A DNA stretch of 37,222 bases from a virus, in IMG/VR virus record IMGVR_UViG_3300048834_000889, positions 1 to 37,222 of that record, one strand, 5' to 3'. A model generated the notes under the pieces. The model was given only the letters and a program-made list of their open reading frames with translations. It did no database searches and was not told where the DNA came from. Positions 30,695 through 37,222 of the stretch are shown here, one piece after another; position 1 is the stretch's first letter; each line of letters starts with the position of its first letter. Position numbers and translations under genes: made by a program.

Positions 30695-30999
30695 CAGGCT
30701 GCTCCTCGCAACTCATTGAGCACGTCGTCCAGATCCGCCGGACGGACAATGCGCGCCGGAATGCCGGCGGTGTTGAAAGCGTCGATCCACGCTTGCTGCA
30801 TCGGCCCCAACCGGCCTTTCTCGGTCTTGCATTCGTAGACGAGGCAAACATCGTCTTTGACCAGAAGTAAATCAGGAAATCCTTCTGGAGACCGCCGAGC
30901 ATCATACGTGTGGTAGCACAGATAGCCAAGCCGGCCGGCCGCCTCGATGATCGCCTCCATCAGCTGCTTTTCGGTCATCGTTGCAGCCAACGGTGTCAC
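30694..30999 (-). CDS. VRR-NUC domain nuclease
   Basis: The 101-aa protein is a minimal PD-(D/E)xK-type VRR-NUC nuclease. It has GFPDLLLV with Asp43, ECK with Glu56 and Lys58, and Gln68 in the following helix, the family's catalytic set. A GTG start at 30999 is supported by GTGA overlap with the preceding small gene and by GGAGG upstream; an ATG at 30978 is the alternative. Stand-alone VRR-NUC proteins are common in phages and probably resolve branched DNA or aid replication and recombination. Confidence 0.88.
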   Translation of the reverse strand: MTPLAATMTEKQLMEAIIEAAGRLGYLCYHTYDARRSPEGFPDLLLVKDDVCLVYECKTEKGRLGPMQQAWIDAFNTAGIPARIVRPADLDDVLNELRGAA

Positions 31000-31148
31000 C
31001 GTCCCCCTCCCAGTTCCTGCTCGAACCGCTTCATCGCCTCGTCATCCCCCGCCAGCACGGCGGCGATCCACGCCATGACGAGCACCTGCCGCGTCTCCCG
31101 CAGCCGGCGCTCCCGCCGTTGTCGCCACCAGGTGCGCGGGCCGGTCAT
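30996..31148 (-). CDS. 50-aa basic helical protein
   Basis: The start codon overlaps the previous gene's stop (ATGA) and the stop overlaps the nuclease start (GTGA), so it is translationally coupled on both sides. The N-terminal half is very basic (WWRQRRERRLRETRQ) and the second half has a short hydrophobic helix and an acidic segment. It ends in Gly-rich codons that form the next ribosome-binding site. It could be a small DNA-binding or adaptor protein. No family is recognised. Confidence 0.65.
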   Translation of the reverse strand: MTGPRTWWRQRRERRLRETRQVLVMAWIAAVLAGDDEAMKRFEQELGGGR

Positions 31149-31477
31149 GGCTGGACCTTTCGGGCGGCGATGAGGCGAAGCGCGATCTGGTCAACGTAGG
31201 CGTGATAGTCGTCGTAGGCTTGCCGCCATTTCTCTCGATCATGGACGGCCTGCGTGCGACGCCAGCGACTCACCACCTCGAATACGTCGTCACGCGCGAA
31301 ATCCAGCTCGGATGTCTCAATCTCCGCCTCGGTCGGCTCGGCCTGCATCGCGGCAATGGCGGCGTCGGCCTTGCTCCGGTAATCAGCGCGGAGCCACGCC
31401 GCCTCCGACGCCCAGTGCTCCTCATCGTTGACCACGGCATAGATCGCCCGCGCCACCCGTTCTCGCAGCTCGCTCAT
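31145..31477 (-). CDS. Hypothetical protein, 110 aa
   Basis: The ATG at 31477 has AAAGGAGG about 7 bp upstream and overlaps the preceding stop (ATGA). The protein is helical and charged. The N-terminus MSELRERVARAIYAVVND resembles short phage proteins of unknown function whose AIY motif is followed by Trp-rich helices. The C-terminal half is rich in Tyr/Asp (AYDDYHAYVDQ). It is part of the coupled early operon. Confidence 0.65.
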   Translation of the reverse strand: MSELRERVARAIYAVVNDEEHWASEAAWLRADYRSKADAAIAAMQAEPTEAEIETSELDFARDDVFEVVSRWRRTQAVHDREKWRQAYDDYHAYVDQIALRLIAARKVQP

Positions 31478-32052
31478 CCCCGCGCCTCCTTTGCCTGCAT
31501 GAATGCCTCCGTAATGCGGAGAAACTGGTCGGCGTCGCCGCCGGCGTCCGGGTGGTGCTGTTTGGCAAGCCGCCGGTAGGCATCCGCAATCGCCGGCCAC
31601 GGCGCGCTCGCCGTCACCTCAAGCACCTCCCACCACGCCTGCGCGGAGGTTCCACCGGCCGGCAGCGCCGCGAACCCGGCGAACGCCGCATCGACCATCG
31701 CCTTCGCGCCCCAGCGCTCGAGCCCGCGCAGCGCGGCCACGGTGTGCTGAATCGCCCGCAGGTTGTCTTTGACGGTGTCCCACTTGTCACAGGGAATGCA
31801 CCGCTGCTCGCCCCGGAGGGTGAAGTAGACGGCCACGCCGGGAGCATCCGGGTCGCGGCGCGCCGCGTACGGCAGCCCATCGCGGCGCGTCGGCACATTG
31901 CAGCTGATCACCACGTCGCGGGCGCCGAGCAAGCCCAGCTCGCGCAGCACGCCGCTCCGGGCCTCGCCGAGCGTGGTGTCGAAGCGGGAGCGCTGCGGCC
32001 GGTCGGTGCGCGGCCACATTGGCGGCCACTGGAGCGGATAGGCGTCGATCAT
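31474..32052 (-). CDS. J-domain (DnaJ-like) phage protein
   Basis: The C-terminal ~55 residues form a J-domain-like segment: WEVLEVTASAPWPAIADAYR, then the signature HPD at residues 167-169 and a final helix. The N-terminal ~110 residues are unlike known DnaJ parts and include a Cys-x-x-Cys pair (residues 85 and 88). J-domains stimulate Hsp70 ATPase, so it probably recruits host DnaK, perhaps to remodel replication complexes. It lies between the methylase and the 110-aa gene, with ATGA overlaps. Confidence 0.8.
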   Translation of the reverse strand: MIDAYPLQWPPMWPRTDRPQRSRFDTTLGEARSGVLRELGLLGARDVVISCNVPTRRDGLPYAARRDPDAPGVAVYFTLRGEQRCIPCDKWDTVKDNLRAIQHTVAALRGLERWGAKAMVDAAFAGFAALPAGGTSAQAWWEVLEVTASAPWPAIADAYRRLAKQHHPDAGGDADQFLRITEAFMQAKEARG

Positions 32053-32879
32053 GGCTGCACCTCGAAGTCGAACCGCTGCTGCGTGATCCCCGCCGCGGCC
32101 GCTCGATTGAGCCAGATCGACTCCGTTCGCCGTGCTCCGAGCAGCGCCAGGGCTGCGCAGTCGATCCGGCGCCAGTGCACCAGGCGCTCATCGTAGAGTG
32201 GGCAGCGATAGCCGGAGATGACGACCATGCCGGGGTGCGCGTCGAGCTGGTCGAGCAGGGCGGTATGCCCATCGTCGTTCATCTCATGCCGGTAGAGCCG
32301 GTCAGCGCCCCGGGTGGTTTGTGGATACGGGGGATCGATGTAGAAGAGCGTGCCGGGATCCTGCCAGGCCGCGATGAGTTCCTCTGCCGGCCGGCACTCG
32401 ATCTGGACATGCTGAAGGCGCTCAACGACCTCCTGCAGCCGTTCCGGAATGCCGGACCACACTGAGGGCAGCGATCGCCGCTTCGTCTTGAGCCGGCCAC
32501 CCCGGTCCCAGCCGGAGCCACTCCCGAGCTTGACACCGAAGGACTGCCAGACGCGGACGGTGAAGCGACGGGCATCCTCCAGCTCATCGCCGGTCAGTTC
32601 GTCGCTCTGCCGGTACTCCGCTCGGCTCACCGGGGTGAGCGCCACGGCACGGATCAGTTCGTCCGGGCGGTCTCGGAGCACCCGGAAGAAATTGACGACG
32701 CGTCCGTCGAGATCGTTGGCCACCTCGACCTTCACCGGCGGCTTTGCCAGCAGCACCGAGCCGCCACCGAAGAACGGCTCAACGTAGACCTGGTGCGGCG
32801 GCAGATGCTCGATGATCCAGGGCGCCAGGCGAGCCTTGCCGCCGGGATAGCGGAGCACGGGGCGGAAGGTTGCCGTCAT
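32049..32879 (-). CDS. D12-class DNA adenine methylase (Dam-like)
   Basis: This transfers methyl from S-adenosylmethionine to adenine N6. The 276-aa protein has PGGK (residues 12-15), the cofactor-binding EPFFGGGSV (34-42) and catalytic DPPYP (182-186), the family order of class D12/alpha methylases such as Dam and DpnM. Start and stop overlap neighbours by ATGA. No restriction enzyme gene is nearby, so it is probably a solitary phage methylase that protects DNA from host restriction or times replication and packaging. Confidence 0.92.
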   Translation of the reverse strand: MTATFRPVLRYPGGKARLAPWIIEHLPPHQVYVEPFFGGGSVLLAKPPVKVEVANDLDGRVVNFFRVLRDRPDELIRAVALTPVSRAEYRQSDELTGDELEDARRFTVRVWQSFGVKLGSGSGWDRGGRLKTKRRSLPSVWSGIPERLQEVVERLQHVQIECRPAEELIAAWQDPGTLFYIDPPYPQTTRGADRLYRHEMNDDGHTALLDQLDAHPGMVVISGYRCPLYDERLVHWRRIDCAALALLGARRTESIWLNRAAAAGITQQRFDFEVQP

Positions 32880-33313
32880 GCCGTCACTCCGCTGGCTTCC
32901 GCCTCGAGCGTGGCCAGCTTGGTTCGGATGGCGACATTGACGCTGATCGCGCCGGTCGCCCGCTCCCAGCCGCGAACGAGCGACATCGACACGCCGAGCC
33001 GGGCCGCCAGCGCCTCGGCGTCGATGCCGAGCAAGGCCATGAGGCGACGCACGCGCACCGCCGTCCAGATGTCGCCGTCATCAGCCGGCGGCGTGCCGTT
33101 CGCCCGGATCGGCGCGCTTGCCGCCGTGACCGCCGCCGGCGCCGGACCCACCACCGTGGCGCGCAGGGTGACCGACTGCGGCTCGAAGAGGGCCTCCGGC
33201 ACGTCGAGTTCCAGGGTCGCCCGCAGCTCGCCCTTCTTCGGCTTGCTGTCCGAGCGCGTGGCGAGCCGGATGCCGCCGTCCGCCGTGAGATAGACCGTGG
33301 TCGTGATGATCAT
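32876..33313 (-). CDS. HTH-containing protein, 145 aa
   Basis: The N-terminal half is strand-rich (MIITTTVYLTADGGIRLATR) and is followed by an Ala/Pro linker. The C-terminal ~60 residues form an XRE-type helix-turn-helix, with LGIDAEALAARLGVSMSLVRG as helices 2 and 3. GGAG is 7 bp before the ATG, and both ends overlap neighbours. It may regulate the early genes or act in replication. The N-terminal domain is not recognised. Confidence 0.7.
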   Translation of the reverse strand: MIITTTVYLTADGGIRLATRSDSKPKKGELRATLELDVPEALFEPQSVTLRATVVGPAPAAVTAASAPIRANGTPPADDGDIWTAVRVRRLMALLGIDAEALAARLGVSMSLVRGWERATGAISVNVAIRTKLATLEAEASGVTA

Positions 33314-33843
33314 GTGCGATCTCCAATCTGCTCGCGCGCCATCGCGGCCACGTCTCCGGGGCGCTGCTTACCGTGACGGATTCGGTATCTCGCCTCATTG
33401 CTTCGCCGGCACTGTTGGCAAGAACGCTTGCCATGTCGGTCGAAATAGGTGTTCGTCAGTGAGTAGGGATGCCCATTCGGACAGTGCGTGACTCTGCTGT
33501 GGAGCGACTGGCCCTTCAACTCGGCATCAACAGCGTTGTCACGTCTGGTTCCGAGATACAGATGCCTTGGGTTGACGTAGGCGGGATTATCACCATCCGG
33601 GCAATTGTGGAGAACCAATAACCCATCCGGAATCGGTCCGTTGCAGAGTGACCATGCGACGCGGTGCGCATACAACGTCGGCCCGCGTCGGCCATTGGTG
33701 CTGAACGTCCCGTGACCGGACGTGTTGGCACCGCCCTTGAAGAGCCAGCAGGAGCGCTCATCACCACTTTGGCGGTCAACGAGCGCCCAGAAGCGATTGA
33801 TGTCGTGAGGGGACAGAGCGATTGGGATACACTGTTTCCGCAT
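33310..33843 (-). CDS. HNH endonuclease with C-terminal zinc finger
   Basis: The ATG at 33843 has AGGAGG with suitable spacing; the frame to 34005 runs through a hairpin and is rejected. The 177-aa protein has a central HNH homing-type nuclease core (HRVAWSLCNG, then VLHNCPDGDNPAYVNPRHL and GTRRDN). Its C-terminus carries CPNGH and CQQC as a zinc-binding DNA-recognition part. Such free-standing nucleases are selfish genes that spread between phages. It has its own promoter upstream and a less GC-rich codon pattern than its neighbours. Confidence 0.85.
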   Translation of the reverse strand: MRKQCIPIALSPHDINRFWALVDRQSGDERSCWLFKGGANTSGHGTFSTNGRRGPTLYAHRVAWSLCNGPIPDGLLVLHNCPDGDNPAYVNPRHLYLGTRRDNAVDAELKGQSLHSRVTHCPNGHPYSLTNTYFDRHGKRSCQQCRRSNEARYRIRHGKQRPGDVAAMAREQIGDRT

Positions 33844-33862
33844 CTCAGACCTCCTGCGTCTG

Positions 33863-33925
33863 GGTGCCACGCCGGGGGCTGCTACCAACAGCGCCCCGGC
33901 ACCTTTATGGGTTTCCAGTAGTATA
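33863..33925 (-). promoter_or_regulatory. Promoter and leader hairpin of the HNH gene
   Basis: An extended -10 box TGGTATACT (TATACT at 33925-33920) lies leftward after an AT-rich patch. The leader then forms a hairpin (33863-33866 with 33900-33903, 33872-33877 with 33894-33899, 33878-33881 with 33889-33892) before the AGGAGG. The 120 bp upstream of the HNH gene hold no other gene. An independent promoter fits a mobile nuclease gene. Confidence 0.55.
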
Positions 33926-33962
33926 CCAAAACCCCCGGTCAATTCCGATCGTTTCGCCGTAT

Positions 33963-34589
33963 TCATGTCGTCTCTGTCGCCATTGAAAGCACGACCTTTC
34001 GGCACGTTTCCGCATCACCGAGCGCCCGGTGCCCACCCGGCGGAATCCCGAACCGGGCCGCCGCCACATCGAGCCGCTGCCATTTCGGTTTGCCGTAGTC
34101 GTTAAGCTCGCCCATGAAATCGGCGAAGGCCTGCATGGCACAGCCGCGGCCGGCAATGTCCAGTGAGATCGCCGGAACGCCGTGTCGCTGGCAGAGCCGA
34201 TTGATCAGGGGGAGATCGAAGCCGACGTTGTAGACCACCACGTATCGTCCGGCGATGGCGGCGCGAAGACGCTCAGCGACCTCCGGCCAGGTGGGCGCCG
34301 CGGCCACCATCGCATCGGTGATGCCATGCACGGCGGTAGCGTCAGCCGGAATTGGCTGTGTCGGCTGCACCAGGGTCTCGATGAGCACCGTCCCATCGCC
34401 GGCCACGACGGCGAGATCACAGACGTCGGCATCGAGTCCGAGGCCGGTGGTCTCCGTATCGAGGTAGACGACGGTCGGGTTATTGCCCACCTTGACCGCC
34501 CAGTCGATCGCGCGGTCGTGCGGCGTGGCCAGCCGAGAGACGGCCGCCGGTTCCGCCGGGAACAGCCCGGCCTGGATCACGTCATGCAT
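33963..34589 (-). CDS. DnaQ-like DEDDh 3'-5' exonuclease
   Basis: The 208-aa protein has all DEDDh motifs: DTETTGL with Asp44 and Glu46 (Exo I), NVGFDL with Asp125 (Exo II), and HRALGDAE with His187 and Asp192 (Exo III). It degrades DNA or RNA from the 3' end and may proofread or trim ends during phage replication. No polymerase is fused. AGGAGG is 9 bp before the ATG. The ~30 N-terminal residues before the fold are extra. Confidence 0.9.
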   Translation of the reverse strand: MHDVIQAGLFPAEPAAVSRLATPHDRAIDWAVKVGNNPTVVYLDTETTGLGLDADVCDLAVVAGDGTVLIETLVQPTQPIPADATAVHGITDAMVAAAPTWPEVAERLRAAIAGRYVVVYNVGFDLPLINRLCQRHGVPAISLDIAGRGCAMQAFADFMGELNDYGKPKWQRLDVAAARFGIPPGGHRALGDAETCRKVVLSMATETT

Positions 34590-34628
34590 CGTGAGGGTCC
34601 TCCTGGAATGACGTCGTTCGTGGTCTAG

Positions 34629-35396
34629 TTACGCGCCGCGCTGCAAGCGCTGATCGGCGCCGAGGACGCCGATGACGGTGATCGCCTCGAAGAGCCGGCT
34701 GGTGGCGCGGCCACCCAGGCCCGCCCGGAGCACGGTCGGATCGTCATGGTTGGTGGTGACGATGGTGGCCTTGAGGTCCTCGTACCGGCGGTTGATCAGG
34801 ACGTAGAGCCGTTCCTGCACCCATTCGGACGATTTCTCACTGCCGAGGTCATCGAGCACCAGCAGCGACGGCCGGACCGCCGACGCAAGCGGATCCTCGT
34901 CCTCCGCGCTGTTGCCTGGGCGTTGCTCGTGCAGCCAGAGCGGAAGATTGATCAGTCCCACCGAAAGCCCCTGCTCGTGCATGGCCCGCAGGGCGCCAAT
35001 CGCCAAGCCGGTTTTGCCGGTTCCGGTCGGTCCGGCCAGCAGCAGATTCTCGCCACGCCGCCACGGCTCATTGGCCAGCCAGGTCCGCACGTCTGCGGCA
35101 GCGATGGGCTGCGGCGACGTGTCGAGCCGGTAGCCGGCAAACCGCCGCGGCACGAGCTCACCCCAGAGCTGCTCGCGCTTCCGCTCGGCGGCCAGGATGT
35201 CGCCGGCGGCGCAGAGGCAGATCGCGCCGCTCTCCGGCACCCGGCCGGTGTCGCCGCAGTCGCCACACTGGCAACGGGCGTCCCAGCCGAACTGCTCGAT
35301 GCGCGCTGCCTTGCGGTCAGCGTAGTCAGCGCGGATCGCCGCGAGCCGCTCCCGAAACGGCGGCACATAGTCGCTCAGGCGTTTCATCTCGCCCAT
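34629..35396 (-). CDS. DnaC-like AAA+ helicase loader
   Basis: The start at 35396 follows GGGAGA, one base after the initiator stop; the frame to 35549 lies inside that gene and is rejected. The 255-aa protein has an N-terminal Cys cluster (Cys42, 44, 47, 60, 62) that may bind zinc and the helicase. Walker A GPTGTGKT (122-129) and Walker B LLVLDDLG (178-185) follow, then sensor segments with TTNHD. It loads the host replicative helicase onto the phage origin together with the upstream initiator. Confidence 0.9.
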   Translation of the reverse strand: MGEMKRLSDYVPPFRERLAAIRADYADRKAARIEQFGWDARCQCGDCGDTGRVPESGAICLCAAGDILAAERKREQLWGELVPRRFAGYRLDTSPQPIAAADVRTWLANEPWRRGENLLLAGPTGTGKTGLAIGALRAMHEQGLSVGLINLPLWLHEQRPGNSAEDEDPLASAVRPSLLVLDDLGSEKSSEWVQERLYVLINRRYEDLKATIVTTNHDDPTVLRAGLGGRATSRLFEAITVIGVLGADQRLQRGA

Positions 35397-35397
35397 G

Positions 35398-36369
35398 TCA
35401 CGTCTCCCGCAGTTGTGTGATGAAGCGATCGGCGAAGGCTTTCTGATCAGCCTCGGTCGTGATGGCCGGCGCACGCGGCGGCCGGGGAGCGGACGGTGGC
35501 GGCGTGCCGCGTGCTTTCGGGGCGACCCGGACCGGCCGCCCCTGGGCAATCCATTGCGGCAGGGTTTCGGCCAGCTTGCGCACCGTCAGCTTGCCCGGGT
35601 CCGACCAGAAGGGATCGGACCGGAACCACCGGACACAGGCCTGCACATCCGCCGCGGCGATATCGCCGGCCAGCGGCTTCAGCGCGTCGAAGGCCTCCCG
35701 CCGCTCCCGGCCCTGGACCTGCTTCGGTTTCCGATCGGTCGCACTCGCCCAAGCATCGACCAGGGCGAAGACCTCGCCGTCTGGAACCGCTGCCGGCGCA
35801 TCGCCCTCATCGGTGGGGCCGGCGCCGGCGGCAGCCGCGCCGTCCTCCGAAGGAGGACCGTTCTCTTGGTACGGTTCTGGTACGGTTAAGGGTACGGTTA
35901 CGGACGGACTCTGTGCGCCGTCCGGCGGAGCTCCGTCGGAATTCCGTTGGACGTCCGTCGGAGATGCGCCGACGCTCGCTGATCCGTCCGCAGGACCTCC
36001 GGCACGTTTCTCGGGATTTCTCCCGGAACTCCCGCGCTTTCGCTCGGCATCGGCTTTGCGACGCTCGATGAGCTTGCCCGCGTAGTCGTGCCAGTCATGA
36101 ATGACGTGCCGGTCGCCGTCAGTATCGATGAAGCCGGCACCCTGAAGCGCTCCGTATAAGACTCCCTCAGCACCATCCCAGAGAGCGGCATCCTCGAGTT
36201 GCCATGGGTCGAATCCCGAAAGGTCGCCGTCCTGGGCGAAGTCAAGCGCCCAATGCCAGACCAGATGCAGGTGGCCGATCATCGTCGGCACACTCACGCC
36301 GGCCAGGCGGGCCGCCCGTTTCGTCTTCGGATGACGACCGATCTCCTGATGCGATTCAACCCACGCCAT
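35398..36369 (-). CDS. Replication initiator/replisome organiser
   Basis: The 323-aa protein has an N-terminal winged-helix-like domain (about residues 1-105, MAWVESHQEIGRHPKTKRA start and a DPWQLEDAALWDG segment), as in phage replisome organisers. A long low-complexity linker follows (about 105-200), then a C-terminal helical domain (about 205-275) possibly related to DnaD. It lies just before the helicase loader, the lambda O/P-like order. Its linker-coding DNA contains two iteron arrays, the probable origin it binds. Family assignment is by context and N-terminal pattern. Confidence 0.78.
   Translation of the reverse strand: MAWVESHQEIGRHPKTKRAARLAGVSVPTMIGHLHLVWHWALDFAQDGDLSGFDPWQLEDAALWDGAEGVLYGALQGAGFIDTDGDRHVIHDWHDYAGKLIERRKADAERKRGSSGRNPEKRAGGPADGSASVGASPTDVQRNSDGAPPDGAQSPSVTVPLTVPEPYQENGPPSEDGAAAAGAGPTDEGDAPAAVPDGEVFALVDAWASATDRKPKQVQGRERREAFDALKPLAGDIAAADVQACVRWFRSDPFWSDPGKLTVRKLAETLPQWIAQGRPVRVAPKARGTPPPSAPRPPRAPAITTEADQKAFADRFITQLRET
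35868..35962. other. Putative phage replication origin: two iteron arrays
   Basis: Array 1 has three copies of GGTACGGTT at 35868, 35879 and 35891. Array 2 has four copies of TCCGNYGGA, a near-palindrome, at 35921, 35932, 35943 and 35954, exactly 11 bp apart. An 11-bp period is about one helical turn and not a multiple of three, so coding cannot explain it. The arrays lie inside the initiator gene, as the lambda origin does in O. Array 1 is less GC-rich than its surroundings. Confidence 0.75.
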
Positions 36370-36374
36370 CGCCG

Positions 36375-37019
36375 CTACTCGCCTTCGCCGTTCAGGTCGA
36401 GCCGGGCTTGGGCGAAGACCTCATCCGCGCCCTTCAGGTCGTGCTTCCATAGTCCGTAGCGGATCACCTCGTCGTAGAACATCTCCACGTCGTGCGGGCG
36501 GACGGCGTAGCCCAGTTCCCCGGTTTCTTCGTCTTCCGTCACCTCGATATGTTTCAGTTCGTGAAAGACGAGTGCTTCCATCTGACCGACCGTGATCTTC
36601 GTCTCACGGCAGTTGTCGGCCGCGATCCAGATCACGAAATCCGCGTCGCTGTAGTACGCCGTGAGACCGCTCACCTTACTGCACTTGCCGAGCGTGGCCT
36701 TCCCGCCCTTCGTGCCGCCCTTCTTCTTCCACTCGTACTTGATCGTCAGGTCTTCGAGCCCGCCGAGCTCCGGCCACTTCGCGATGAGCGCGTCGCCGAT
36801 CTCGGCGATCGCGGGCGCCGGCAGGAACTCTTGGGAGTAAAAGCTGGTCTCGGACGGCACCTTGAAGCGGGCAGTTCGATCGCGTGTGGATCCTCCCACC
36901 TCGTGCTGGAGGTCAAGACGATCACCGAGCGCATCCGTGATGGCCTTCGTTGCCTCGGTGATCAGCTGCGTCTTCGTCGTTCGCCGCGAGGCGGCTGGCA
37001 GTTCGGTCGTTCCCACCAT
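36375..37019 (-). CDS. Putative phage metallopeptidase
   Basis: The 214-aa protein has a zinc-peptidase motif HELKH (residues 153-157) in ALVFHELKHIEV, followed by VRPHDVEMFYDE. This matches the PhageMetallopep family found in many temperate phages. Upstream are IKYEWKKKGG and a FVIWIAADNC strand. The ATG is preceded by GGAGGAG 5-6 bp upstream and by a strong hairpin. Its substrate is unknown. It is transcribed before the initiator gene, so it is probably an early protein. Confidence 0.82.
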   Translation of the reverse strand: MVGTTELPAASRRTTKTQLITEATKAITDALGDRLDLQHEVGGSTRDRTARFKVPSETSFYSQEFLPAPAIAEIGDALIAKWPELGGLEDLTIKYEWKKKGGTKGGKATLGKCSKVSGLTAYYSDADFVIWIAADNCRETKITVGQMEALVFHELKHIEVTEDEETGELGYAVRPHDVEMFYDEVIRYGLWKHDLKGADEVFAQARLDLNGEGE

Positions 37020-37035
37020 CGTGTCGCTCCTCCAC

Positions 37036-37056
37036 GGCCGGGCGCGTCGCCCGGCC
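37036..37056. repeat. 9-bp hairpin before the metallopeptidase gene
   Basis: GGCCGGGCG (37036-37044) pairs perfectly with CGCCCGGCC (37048-37056), with a 3-nt loop. It lies between the partial gene's stop and the GGAGGAG of the metallopeptidase gene. No T-run follows leftward. Confidence 0.6.
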
Positions 37057-37066
37057 GGTGTCGCCC

Positions 37067-37222
37067 TTAGTTCTGGTCCGCCTGCTGGGTGTCGTACGCC
37101 GCCAGCGCATCGCGCGCCGCGAACACCACATCGGCCAGGTCACCCTCAGCTTTCTGCAGCAGTTTGGTGACCGTGTAGATCCCCTTGCCGTCGAGCTCCT
37201 CGAGCGCCTGCACGCCGCACTG
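37067..37222 (-). CDS. C-terminal part of an unidentified protein (cut by the window edge)
   Basis: An open frame enters at the right edge and ends at TAA (37069-37067), giving 51 residues. It is helical and acidic, with ALEELDGKGIYTVTKLLQ and LADVVFAARDAL segments. The start lies outside the window. No family is recognised. It is on the same strand as the early genes and would be cotranscribed with them. Confidence 0.6.
   Translation of the reverse strand, partial: QCGVQALEELDGKGIYTVTKLLQKAEGDLADVVFAARDALAAYDTQQADQN

Larger units (their letters stand above)
1132..37222. mobile_element. Integrated temperate siphovirus prophage, incomplete at the right edge
   Basis: The region runs from a tRNA-Gln attachment site through integrase, an ImmR/ImmA-like lysogeny module, lysis genes, a complete HK97-type head and siphovirus tail operon, and replication genes. 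All hallmark genes read as intact open frames, so the element could be functional. The right end, including attR, lies beyond 37222. Confidence 0.93.

Noticed and set aside
32049-32879. Restriction-modification system
   Set aside because: The adenine methylase has no restriction endonuclease partner nearby; the adjacent HNH gene is of homing type with its own promoter.
1206-37222. CRISPR array or second tRNA copy
   Set aside because: I saw no regularly spaced direct repeats of CRISPR type, and no second copy of the tRNA 3' half.

Overview
This window looks like the left part of a temperate tailed phage integrated in the chromosome of a GC-rich bacterium. Only the first ~1.2 kb is host: a folD-like gene and a tRNA-Gln(CTG) gene. 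A tyrosine integrase lies directly beyond the tRNA 3' end, so that tRNA is the probable attachment site. From there to position 37222 everything is phage-like, and no second att copy is visible, so the prophage runs off the right edge. The host cannot be named from sequence alone. The base composition and the MerR-DUF433/DUF5615 pair would fit Chloroflexota, but that is a weak inference.

Layout: (1) 1.3-6.6 kb, integration and lysogeny. Integrase, a small paralogous protein family, an inverted-repeat-rich control region, two small plus-strand genes, an orphan receiver-domain protein, and an ImmR/ImmA-like repressor-protease pair ending in a 50-aa gene and a terminator. (2) 6.6-9.9 kb, leftward lysis and host-interaction genes: holin-like proteins, a two-domain endolysin, a DUF2746-like membrane protein and a SWIM zinc-finger protein. 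They lie opposite a small ribbon-helix-helix regulator, with an operator dyad in the divergent promoter. (3) 10.2-11.4 kb, a toxin-antitoxin cassette. (4) 11.5-29.8 kb, a leftward HK97-type siphovirus morphogenesis block. In transcription order it is TerS, TerL, portal-MuF, a structural protein, prohead protease, capsid, connectors, tail completion proteins, tail tube, tail-assembly chaperone with a -1 frameshift, tape measure, distal tail and hub. One plus-strand membrane-protein gene interrupts it. (5) 29.9-37.2 kb, early/replication genes, mostly joined by ATGA or TGATG overlaps: VRR-NUC nuclease, J-domain protein, Dam-like methylase, regulator, HNH endonuclease, DnaQ-like exonuclease, DnaC-like helicase loader, replication initiator and a metallopeptidase.

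Three non-coding features stand out. A structured leader occurs three times, before the terminase, protease and DUF2746-like genes. It keeps an invariant outer stem but has a different, still fully paired, inner stem in each copy. The replication initiator gene carries two arrays of ~11-bp iterons that are out of step with its codons, a likely origin. Many leftward genes also have a strong hairpin just upstream of the start codon. The host FolD is unusual because it lacks the active-site Lys and Gln needed for cyclohydrolase activity.
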